DNA of 64,000 bases from Thermohalobaculum sp039821125 (GTDB taxonomy: Bacteria; Pseudomonadota; Alphaproteobacteria; Rhodobacterales; Rhodobacteraceae). The DNA is taken from NCBI GenBank assembly GCA_039821125.1, contig JBCBOR010000011.1, positions 1 to 64,000 on the forward strand, in the 5' to 3' direction. Position numbers and translations under genes: made by a program. Below the pieces are notes generated by a model that had not been told where the DNA came from, did no database searches, and saw only the letters and a program-made list of their open reading frames with translations. This document shows, piece by piece, positions 8,586 to 15,823 of this stretch. Within the stretch, counting starts at the first letter, position 1. Each line of letters begins with the position of its first letter.

Positions 8586-8812
8586 TCAAAACACAAAACG
8601 CCGTCGTTTGTTCATCATGCGAAAAATGGAAACTGTGGAGTGGTCTTGCTCGGGCTCCTCGACAGCCCAGAGATCCGGGGCGACTGACCCACTCGCTGAT
8701 GCCCCGCGGTCCGGCCGCCAGTGGCGGCGGACGGTCCCCCAGGTGTTATGGTCGGCGGCCAAGGCCCGCGTTTTGAGATCACGTCCTTTGGTGCACAACG
8801 GTCGTCAGCCAA
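8586..8812 (-). pseudogene. Decayed fragment of an RHS protein core end
   Basis: The minus strand encodes ALAADHNTWGTVRRHWRPD and then GASASGSVAPDLWAVEEPEQD. This closely matches residues of the intact RHS protein near its C-terminus (AADHDTWGTVRRHWRPD and GASASGSAAPDLWAVEEPEQ). Upstream, another frame reads APKDVISKRG, matching TPKEMVSERG of the intact protein, so at least one frame change or small deletion separates the two parts. After the matching block the peptide diverges and stops. This is the remnant of a displaced RHS tip, downstream of the probable immunity gene. It is not expected to make a working protein. Confidence 0.8.
8641..8760 (-). repeat. Direct repeat, copy 1 (RHS tip remnant)
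   Basis: About 120 bases closely match 10152-10271 in the same orientation, offset by 1511 bases, with scattered substitutions. The block gacagcccagagatccgg and the run around gtggcggcggacggtccccc are shared. This copy belongs to the decayed RHS fragment. Confidence 0.85.
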
Positions 8813-8876
8813 GAAATCTGTGCAATCCCTTTGGAGCCGCGCGTCAGGTCAGTTCGGGGAAGCCGAATAAATGTTC

Positions 8877-9575
8877 TCAAGCTGGATACATCTTGCTTGT
8901 CTCGTCATCACGAATCAAACCCAGTAACGGCATATTGCCTCGGTTAAACCAACTTGTCTGCCGCGCAATACCCAAGTCGAGCGCCTCGCAATTTGGGTAA
9001 AGCTTGGCTTTATACGGATCAAAATCGCAGCCTAAGATACGGCAACACTCGAGACGCTCCATGGCTGTGTAACGTCCCAAGCCGATGGTAAGAGGTAGGC
9101 CTACAAGAAGGTCTAAATCGTTTTCGCACGTCAGAGCCTCTTTCTCAGCACGTGTAAACGCATCAGCACCATCTAAGGTTGTGTAGGGCGGAGATAACGG
9201 AACGAGGTCTACGCCACTCTGGTGCCACATTCCATCCCAGCCACGAATTTGACCTTCTTCATATGGAACGTTTCGTGGCCGCAATCCAAATTTCGGCGGT
9301 TCAATGAGATCTTCATCCACCCAATCTGGCAAATCCACTTTAAAAACCCGGTTCTTTCGTAAAAAGTCCGGAGAAATGCTAGATGAAAACAGAACATCCT
9401 TCCAACTCTCATCAGGAATATTTGAATTCTCATCAATAAAGAAAGAATTGAAAAATGTATGTTCATACGTCTCCCAAATCATACCAAGTGACCAGGTGTC
9501 TGGCTTCAACTCGACCAGAAAGGCAAATTTTGATTTTTTGGGAACCCGTTTTAATTCTTTTCGCTTCACTAACAT
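8877..9575 (-). CDS. Probable immunity protein for the RHS nuclease toxin
   Basis: I do not recognise a named family in this 232-residue soluble protein. The role is inferred from position. Its ATG at 9575 sits inside the stop region of the RHS toxin gene (shared ATGTTAG, a 7-base overlap), which couples its translation to the toxin as is usual for toxin/immunity pairs. The gene is visibly richer in A and T than all its neighbours, a common sign of an exchangeable toxin/immunity cassette. The start MLVKRKELKRVPKKSKF is basic, and the rest is rich in Trp, Asp and Pro (for example GWDGMWHQSGVDLVPL). There is no signal peptide or membrane segment, consistent with neutralising a nuclease in the cytoplasm. 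Confidence 0.65.
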   Translation of the reverse strand: MLVKRKELKRVPKKSKFAFLVELKPDTWSLGMIWETYEHTFFNSFFIDENSNIPDESWKDVLFSSSISPDFLRKNRVFKVDLPDWVDEDLIEPPKFGLRPRNVPYEEGQIRGWDGMWHQSGVDLVPLSPPYTTLDGADAFTRAEKEALTCENDLDLLVGLPLTIGLGRYTAMERLECCRILGCDFDPYKAKLYPNCEALDLGIARQTSWFNRGNMPLLGLIRDDETSKMYPA

Positions 9576-12500
9576 GGAACGTCGCTTCCCCTTCCTCTGT
9601 CTCTGCCATAGCAACACGGGATGTCGATACCCGACAGCACAGCATCAGCGGCACCTAAATAGACATCGCGCATTTCATTGTTGGGGCCGACAGGGTTTTG
9701 TGCATTTGCGGTTGCATCCAGACCGCCCGCCTGTTCGAAGTAACGCTGCTCCAATCCGCGGGCAGCATTTCTATTGTCACCCAAGTAAAGCCTCTCAAAG
9801 GTGTCGCTATCAAATCCCTCCGCGCTCGCGTCACTATAACGTTCGCGCATTATGTCATTGAAGGTTGCGTTGGGATCGGCCGAACTCGCACAACCGATGT
9901 ATGGCTGCCCGCCTTTTATGCCACGATAGACGACGTATGATCGCAATCCGTTTGGATCGATCTGCACCGTCGGTGTTAGGACATAAGCACTCTGAAGCGT
10001 GCCACCTTGAAAACCGATCGGATCTTTGGCGTTAAAGTGCCCGGACGACGGGTCGTAGTACCTAAACCGACTATAATTCAACCCCGTCTCGGCGTCTTCC
10101 CACTGACCCTGGAAACGGATCGGGCATAGGAGGGTGTACTCCTCGGGCGCATAGTCCTGTTCCGGCTCTTCGACAGCCCAGAGATCCGGCGCGGCGGAAC
10201 CACTCGCTGATGCCCCGACGTCCGGGCGCCAGTGGCGGCGGACGGTCCCCCAGGTGTCGTGGTCGGCGGCCCAGATCAGCGCGCCGCGTTCCGAGACCAT
10301 CTCCTTGGGCGTGCCGAGGTGGTCGGTGACGATATGGGCGAGCCGCGTTCCCTCGGCCCGGGCCATCGGGCGGAAGGAGCCGGGCTCGAAGAACCAGTCG
10401 ATGGTCTTGCCATCCCGCGTCTCGCGCGCGACGACATCGCCGTCCCAGAGAAAGTCGTGCCGCTCGTCCCGGCATTCCTTTGCAATGCGCCGCCCGAACG
10501 GGTCATACGCGTACTCCCAGACCCGGCCATCGGGGCAGTGCGCGGCGATCATCTGGTCCTGGGCGTTCCATTCGAACTCCCAGGTCTGGGGGCGGAAGCC
10601 CTTGCGCTCGACCCGGCGCCGGATCACGCGGCCACAGGCGTCGTGCTCCAGCCTGACGATCTCGCCGCGGGGCCCGTGCGCGACACGAACCACCCCGGCG
10701 GCGGAGGTCTGCCAGTTCTGGAACCGCTCGACATCGCCCGAGGCCGCGAGGTTGAGGTCGGCGTTATAGCCGAACCGCTCGACGCGCCCGTCACCATGGG
10801 TGGTCTGGGTGATCTGGCCGTTCTGATCGTACCTGTAGTGCTTCTCGCCCCAGATCGTGTCGTTGATCGCCACCGGGTCGAAGCCGCGCGACCAGGCATA
10901 GGACCGGCCAAAGCCGTTACCGGCCTGCCATTCCAGCTGACCGACCGCGTCCCAGCCTTGGGTCATCTCGAACCCGAGGGGGGAGGCGCGCCGGGTCTCC
11001 TGCCCCATGTCGTTGCGCTCGAAGGCGACCGGATCGTGGCCCGCCAACTGCCAGCGCGTCAGCCCGCCCATCCCGTCATAGGCCATGTCGAGGACCTGAT
11101 CGCCGATGCTGCGCCGTGTGCGCCGACCGCAGCAGTCGATCTCACTCTCGATCCGGGTGCCGTTCGTTGTCTCGGCGATCACCCGGCCCAGCTTGTCGCT
11201 CTCCAGCGCGATGGTGGCCGAGGGATTGACCGCCTTGATCAGCGCGCCGGTATCGTCATAGGCGTAGGTCGTGACGATGGGATCAGGGGTATCCGGCGCA
11301 AAGGCCCGCAACTCGGTCAGCAAACCGGACTTGTCGTAGTCGTATTCCAGACGCCCGCCATCGGGGTTGTCGCGCCGGATCACACGCCCGCCGGGATCGT
11401 ATGTGTAGCCGAGCGTGCGCCCGTCGAAATCCGTCTCGCGGATCACGCGCCCGGCTTCATCACGCTCGAACGACCACACCAGACCCAGCTGGTTCGTCAC
11501 CTTGGTCAGCCGCTCCTGGCTGTCATAGGCGAATTTCAGCGTGTTGCCCTTAGGGTCAACAATCTCCTCGAGAATGTCGTAGGGACCGTAGGCGTATTGC
11601 GTGGTCCGCCCCTGCCCGTCCGTGACCGACTTGGCGGTCCCCGTCGGGTGATAGGCCCGCTCGACCTCGACACCGTCCGGGCGGACGATCCGCGTCGGCG
11701 TGGTGAAGGGGCGGCCATCGGCGTCGTCATAAATCAGCCGGGTGACATGCCCCGCCGGGTCCTTGATCGCGATCAGCCGGTTGAACCCGTCATAGGCAAA
11801 GCGCGTCTCGGCCGAGTTGAAATCGACAATCCCGACCAGCCGATGCTGCGCGTCGTACTCGCGAAACTCGATCAGCCCGTCATGGCGCATGATCTGCACG
11901 GGCTGGCCGACCTCGTTGTTGAGGATGTTGGTCAGATGGCCCAGCGGGTCCTTGACCTCGATCAGCCGGTTATCGTCGTCATAGCCATAGCGCCACGCGT
12001 TGCCGGCGGCGTCCTTGTCGACCAGAATGTTCCCGGCATCGTCAAAGGCGCGGAAGCGCTCGCGCCCCTCGCCATCGATGACCGAGGATGGGTTGCCATA
12101 TGTGTCATACCGGTACTTGGTCGCATTGCCGTTCGGGTCGATCTCGGCGGTCAGTTGATGGTCGTCGTCATATGTCTTGTAGCTGAGCTGCCCCAACGGA
12201 TTGGCCGACATGACGTGCCGGCCTTCGTCGTCAAACCAGAGCTTCTCGAAGGCGTCGTCGCCGGTCCCATAGGTGACCGTGATCTGGTCGCGCTGATCGT
12301 GATAGTCGATCCGTCCGTGCTTGTAGGTCCCGCCGGTGTCGACCGACACCACACGGCCCTGATCGTCGAAATGGTGGGTGGTGCGGGTCTTCAGCCCGTC
12401 CGACGCGGTGACCGAGCGCTCGCCATAGCTCCAGGTCCAGCTCTTGCCCATCGGCGTGTCGGCCGCAACCAACCGCCCCGCCGCATCATAGGCGTAGCGC

Positions 12501-13081
12501 ATGACCGTCAGGCGCGTGCCATCCGTGCCAATCGCGTCGAAGCCAAGCCTGCGCCCGAAGCGGTCGTTCTGGAACTCGAGCGCCACGCCACTGGGATGGA
12601 CGATCCGCTCGAGGTACCCCTCGCGCGTCCGTTCAAGCCATGTCGTCAGACCCGAGGCATCCTCGAACGAAACCGGGTACCAGATCCGCCCGGGAAAGAG
12701 CTGGAAGGTCGTCGCTGTCTTGGCCTGGCTGTCATGCAAACGCAGGCCCGAACGCGGGAGCGGCTCCAGCCCCAGATGCTTGTGGCTGGCATTGATCTCG
12801 CGCACACCGGGATGGGGATCGGGTTTGTTGAACCCGATGGGATAGCCGCTGAGATCGACATAGGCGTACCCGCCATCCTCGGCGTCCTGAATATAGCTGT
12901 CCAGATTGGTACGATGCCACGGGCCGAGCGGAGACTCGTTACTCTGGCCGGTATCCAGCATTCGCATGATCGCAAAGTCCGGGAAGGAAGAGAACGAAAA
13001 CTCTTCCTGCGGTTCGCGATGCCAGCCATCCGGCAGCAAGACCGGATTGAGACGCGCCGTCTGTCGAGCATCGGGTCTCAT
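9569..13081 (-). CDS. RHS repeat effector with C-terminal GIY-YIG-like nuclease toxin domain
   Basis: A 1170-residue RHS/YD-repeat protein that should fold into a shell around its own toxic tip and be carried by type VI secretion. Residues about 1-190 form an N-terminal region without repeats. About 190-900 contain many YD repeats (such as YDAAGRLVAAD, YDPGGRVIRRDNPDGG). The core closes with RFRYYDPSSGHFNAKDPIG and ends at QIDPNGL. The last 123 residues are the toxin. SYVVYRG and QPYIG stand for the GIY and YIG strands, an Arg lies in MRERY, the likely catalytic Glu1111 is in ARGLEQRYFEQ, and an Asn is in NAQNPV. This pattern suggests a GIY-YIG (URI-type) DNase. The start ATG at 13081 overlaps the previous stop as ATGA. 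The Cys-containing tail after the nuclease is unexplained. Confidence 0.9.
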   Translation of the reverse strand: MRPDARQTARLNPVLLPDGWHREPQEEFSFSSFPDFAIMRMLDTGQSNESPLGPWHRTNLDSYIQDAEDGGYAYVDLSGYPIGFNKPDPHPGVREINASHKHLGLEPLPRSGLRLHDSQAKTATTFQLFPGRIWYPVSFEDASGLTTWLERTREGYLERIVHPSGVALEFQNDRFGRRLGFDAIGTDGTRLTVMRYAYDAAGRLVAADTPMGKSWTWSYGERSVTASDGLKTRTTHHFDDQGRVVSVDTGGTYKHGRIDYHDQRDQITVTYGTGDDAFEKLWFDDEGRHVMSANPLGQLSYKTYDDDHQLTAEIDPNGNATKYRYDTYGNPSSVIDGEGRERFRAFDDAGNILVDKDAAGNAWRYGYDDDNRLIEVKDPLGHLTNILNNEVGQPVQIMRHDGLIEFREYDAQHRLVGIVDFNSAETRFAYDGFNRLIAIKDPAGHVTRLIYDDADGRPFTTPTRIVRPDGVEVERAYHPTGTAKSVTDGQGRTTQYAYGPYDILEEIVDPKGNTLKFAYDSQERLTKVTNQLGLVWSFERDEAGRVIRETDFDGRTLGYTYDPGGRVIRRDNPDGGRLEYDYDKSGLLTELRAFAPDTPDPIVTTYAYDDTGALIKAVNPSATIALESDKLGRVIAETTNGTRIESEIDCCGRRTRRSIGDQVLDMAYDGMGGLTRWQLAGHDPVAFERNDMGQETRRASPLGFEMTQGWDAVGQLEWQAGNGFGRSYAWSRGFDPVAINDTIWGEKHYRYDQNGQITQTTHGDGRVERFGYNADLNLAASGDVERFQNWQTSAAGVVRVAHGPRGEIVRLEHDACGRVIRRRVERKGFRPQTWEFEWNAQDQMIAAHCPDGRVWEYAYDPFGRRIAKECRDERHDFLWDGDVVARETRDGKTIDWFFEPGSFRPMARAEGTRLAHIVTDHLGTPKEMVSERGALIWAADHDTWGTVRRHWRPDVGASASGSAAPDLWAVEEPEQDYAPEEYTLLCPIRFQGQWEDAETGLNYSRFRYYDPSSGHFNAKDPIGFQGGTLQSAYVLTPTVQIDPNGLRSYVVYRGIKGGQPYIGCASSADPNATFNDIMRERYSDASAEGFDSDTFERLYLGDNRNAARGLEQRYFEQAGGLDATANAQNPVGPNNEMRDVYLGAADAVLSGIDIPCCYGRDRGRGSDVPC
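10152..10271 (-). repeat. Direct repeat, copy 2 (within intact RHS gene)
   Basis: This is the intact counterpart of the block at 8641-8760. It encodes the stretch from AADHDTWGTV to WAVEEPEQDY in the RHS core close to the toxin. Homology at this point is what allows tip exchange by recombination. Confidence 0.85.
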
Positions 13082-14307
13082 ACGCACCTGCCGTTCACGC
13101 ACCGCCTTGCGGTTTGTTGAGCGCCTTGTCCGCGCGCAGATACTCCCGTTCTGCTCTCTCTGGCGCCTTGCTTAAATCGAACTTTGCCCCATGCTTTGTC
13201 GAACGCTGCGACCGCTTTCTGCCGAACCGGAAGGGTCAAATCCCTGAACCACTTTGCAATGTTCCGCGCACCGTTCGTGAATTGCCGAACCGTCCTGCCG
13301 ACGACGCTGGCCCGGTTGATCGTGCGGGCGCTGACCATGAGCACTGCGCCAATACCGCCGGTCGCTGCACCGACCGCGATCGTTGCGGCTGTCCAGAGCA
13401 GTTCCTCGCCGATGATCCACGCCGCCGAGCGAAAGATATGCCACCAATCGACGCTCTCTCGCTCCAACGAGAACCCCCCGAGCAAGCGCTGATATCTCAT
13501 GTATTCAGTCGGATAAGATTGCCCGAGGCGCCGGACTTCGTTTTTCATGTCACCAAGAGCACTGATGACGGCCTGCCGGGGGTGGTAGGAGTAGTGGTTT
13601 GGATCCCGAAACGTGTCTTGCCAGTTTTCGAAACGACCCTGGCCACGCGGTGGCGGCGGCACATTGTAGCTTTCAAGATAAGCGGCCAGATCATCCCGCC
13701 GGGACGCATCCAGGTTGAAGTTCCAATTGGGCTGAGGTCCCAGATCTCCAGGGTTCTCAAGCAAGTCCTCAACCACAGGTATCGTTTGCTCGAGTTGCGC
13801 AACCTGCGCATCTATTTCTGTGATCTCCGCACGGATCCGTTCTCCGTCGGGGTTCCGCCCGTTCAGGATCTGCGCCAAGTCGAAAAACTCATCCGAGACT
13901 TTCTGCAGTTCCGCACTGATTGCGTCTTCCATCAGAGGCTCGAGCGCGTCGATCTCTGATCTTGCGTTGTTCAGCGCGCGAACATTCTGCACATCCTCGC
14001 GTTCATCCTGAGCACGATTTGCGCCCATGACCGCACGAACAGTGTCAGGATCGGTGCTTTCGACAAAATCTTGATCTCGCGCGATGTCACGACGAGCCTC
14101 TTCCGTGATCTCGTTGATGATCCGGTACCAGGGTTCAGCCGCGTCGTTGTAATTCAGAACCGCACGCTGAATGACGTGATTGTTCATCAGCTGAAGCATG
14201 ATCTGCTCGTCATTCAGCTTTGATGGGAACTCCCCCTCGGCGACGACAGTTGCAACCGTGTCGACCGGCGGCGTAACCGCTGGGCCAGTTGAGTTGCCGT
14301 CAGCCAT
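13078..14307 (-). CDS. RHS-associated scaffold-like protein, 409 aa
   Basis: No named domain is recognised. Residues about 60-185 are charged and helical with likely coiled coils (EIDALEPLMEDAI, AEITEIDAQVAQLEQTI). Residues about 294-327 are hydrophobic and Gly/Ala-rich (WIIGEELLWTAATIAVGAAT), as in the membrane-crossing part of many RHS or PAAR effectors. The protein ends RRCVNGRCV, and its TGA overlaps the RHS ATG as ATGA. Sitting between the PAAR-like gene and the RHS gene, it looks like an N-terminal delivery region carried on a separate gene. It may help to seat or translocate the RHS shell. It starts five bases after the PAAR-like gene ends. That role is inference from order and composition. 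Confidence 0.7.
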   Translation of the reverse strand: MADGNSTGPAVTPPVDTVATVVAEGEFPSKLNDEQIMLQLMNNHVIQRAVLNYNDAAEPWYRIINEITEEARRDIARDQDFVESTDPDTVRAVMGANRAQDEREDVQNVRALNNARSEIDALEPLMEDAISAELQKVSDEFFDLAQILNGRNPDGERIRAEITEIDAQVAQLEQTIPVVEDLLENPGDLGPQPNWNFNLDASRRDDLAAYLESYNVPPPPRGQGRFENWQDTFRDPNHYSYHPRQAVISALGDMKNEVRRLGQSYPTEYMRYQRLLGGFSLERESVDWWHIFRSAAWIIGEELLWTAATIAVGAATGGIGAVLMVSARTINRASVVGRTVRQFTNGARNIAKWFRDLTLPVRQKAVAAFDKAWGKVRFKQGARESRTGVSARGQGAQQTARRCVNGRCV

Positions 14308-14312
14308 TTCGC

Positions 14313-14672
14313 CTACATCCCACTCATATTGAGATCGGTCGTGTGATCTTTGCGGGTCGACTCGTGCCCTTCAATGTTTACCGAAGGTGATCCTTTCGGG
14401 ATTTTCGCCGGGCCGAGGTGACCGCTATCCGTGACACCCTTGTCGACCCCGGGCTCGGTGCCGATGGTCGATTTGATCCGAGAGTGGGTTGTGAACGCCT
14501 CCTTCCCGTTGAAGCGCACCGTCTTGGCCGTGCGGGTCGCATTGCCGTAGAACCCGGTCGAGACGTAGGGAACCGGCACCTTGGCCGAGCCCATCGGTGT
14601 CAGGCAGACATCCGGAACGGTCGAGACGGCGTAGTGCGCGCTGTCCTTGCGCAGGGCCATCTTGTCAGACAT
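14313..14672 (-). CDS. PAAR-like (DUF4150) spike-tip protein
   Basis: A 119-residue protein of the DUF4150 PAAR-like group, small proteins that cap the VgrG spike and connect cargo to it. The family opening is visible as SAHYAVSTVPDVCLTPMGSA with VPVPYVSTGFYGNATRTAKT. It continues with VRFNGKEAFTTHSRIKSTIG and GVTDSGHLGPAKI. The ATG at 14672 is supported by an AAGGAGAG ribosome site. The start overlaps the end of the DUF2169 gene by eight bases. It lacks a fused toxin, so its cargo is probably the RHS system encoded next. Confidence 0.88.
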   Translation of the reverse strand: MSDKMALRKDSAHYAVSTVPDVCLTPMGSAKVPVPYVSTGFYGNATRTAKTVRFNGKEAFTTHSRIKSTIGTEPGVDKGVTDSGHLGPAKIPKGSPSVNIEGHESTRKDHTTDLNMSGM

Positions 14673-15816
14673 AGGCACTCTCCTTGTCGAGCCGCAGGGC
14701 CATGGCAACCTGCTCCGGCGTCATGGCCCGGCGGGCGGCCTGATAGCGCGATGACGCCAGGTCCAACTCGTCCAGCGTGATGTCGTAGTCCATGACTGGC
14801 GGGGTCACGAGACGCCATGTTGTCGTGATCAGCCAGTCTTCGGGATAGGGCGAGCGGATGTCGAGTAGCACCGTGTCCATGTTCATCCGCACGGCCATGG
14901 TACCGAGATGCGCGATCATGCCCGTCGCGGGCAGGGTGATACCGCATTCCGGCATTCCCTCGACGAGGTTGAAGACCTGGATGGTCTCGCCGCCCTCGAG
15001 ATAGCCGTCGACCTGCAGGCCATCGGGCGCCGCGTTGTGATAGCGGAACTGGTAATCCGCCGGCCACCAGGGCCGCTGCGCATCCATCCACGCCTGATCG
15101 AAGGTGCCCCCCCGGGTCCGGCGTGGCAGCCAGGCGGGCATCACGGGCGCGAAACAGGCTGGCTCGTGGATCTGGTATGGATCGTTCAGCGGTGCATCCG
15201 GTCCCTCCAGTTGCGGCGCCGGGACCGGCTGGGTGTGATCAGTCATCTCCGGGTCGATCCAGCCGCAGCCGATCGGATTGCCCTCTTGCACAACGATGCG
15301 CTCGGGATCGGCGGGGTCGGTGTTCTGTCCGCCCCAGGCCCGTTCCCATCGCACCGGCACTTGCGTCACCGGCTCGGCCTCGCTCAGTTGCCAGCCCGTG
15401 AACCCGGTGCCGCGTGGCGAAAACCCCTCCGGCGTTCCCATGCGCCAGCGCGGAAGCCACTGCCGCGGCCCATGCACGACCAGTACGCTGTGGAGCGGGC
15501 GCGGCCCGTGCACCGTCACCGCGCAGGACCAGCGGCGTTGCGGCGCGCCGCCGGGTGCATGGCTGTTCGCGGCCAGCACGATGTCCGTGCGCGGTTTGTA
15601 GGGGACCACATCGCTCGGGTAGAGCAGCGACGTCTCGTTGATCTCGCCATAGGCCTGATCGCCGAAGACCAGAAGTTCCTGCTCGGGCCGGGGCTCGGGG
15701 ATGCCGTCGCGCCCGATCTGATAGGCCCGCTTGGCCACCAGAACGCCATAGCTGCTCTGGTCAGGCAGCGTCGCCTGAAAGCTCAGCGAGGCACAGTCGA
15801 CATACTTGGTGATCAT
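14665..15816 (-). CDS. DUF2169 type VI secretion adaptor
   Basis: A 383-residue DUF2169 protein. Family members are found between vgrG and PAAR/effector genes and act as adaptors that load an effector onto its VgrG. Recognisable parts are the opening KYVDCASLSFQATLPDQSS, the GVLVAKRAYQIG strand, VVPYKPRTDIVLAANSHAPG near residue 75, and VPVRWERAWGGQNTDP with WNP-like turns further on. It begins eight bases after the vgrG stop and overlaps the PAAR-like start, so it belongs to one tightly coupled message. No catalytic residues are expected. Confidence 0.88.
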   Translation of the reverse strand: MITKYVDCASLSFQATLPDQSSYGVLVAKRAYQIGRDGIPEPRPEQELLVFGDQAYGEINETSLLYPSDVVPYKPRTDIVLAANSHAPGGAPQRRWSCAVTVHGPRPLHSVLVVHGPRQWLPRWRMGTPEGFSPRGTGFTGWQLSEAEPVTQVPVRWERAWGGQNTDPADPERIVVQEGNPIGCGWIDPEMTDHTQPVPAPQLEGPDAPLNDPYQIHEPACFAPVMPAWLPRRTRGGTFDQAWMDAQRPWWPADYQFRYHNAAPDGLQVDGYLEGGETIQVFNLVEGMPECGITLPATGMIAHLGTMAVRMNMDTVLLDIRSPYPEDWLITTTWRLVTPPVMDYDITLDELDLASSRYQAARRAMTPEQVAMALRLDKESAYV

Positions 15817-15823
15817 GCCCGGA

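Noticed and set aside
10232..13120. 962-codon plus-strand open frame across the RHS gene
   Set aside because: The opposite strand encodes unmistakable YD repeats. The plus-strand peptide has no family feature and simply mirrors the repeats.
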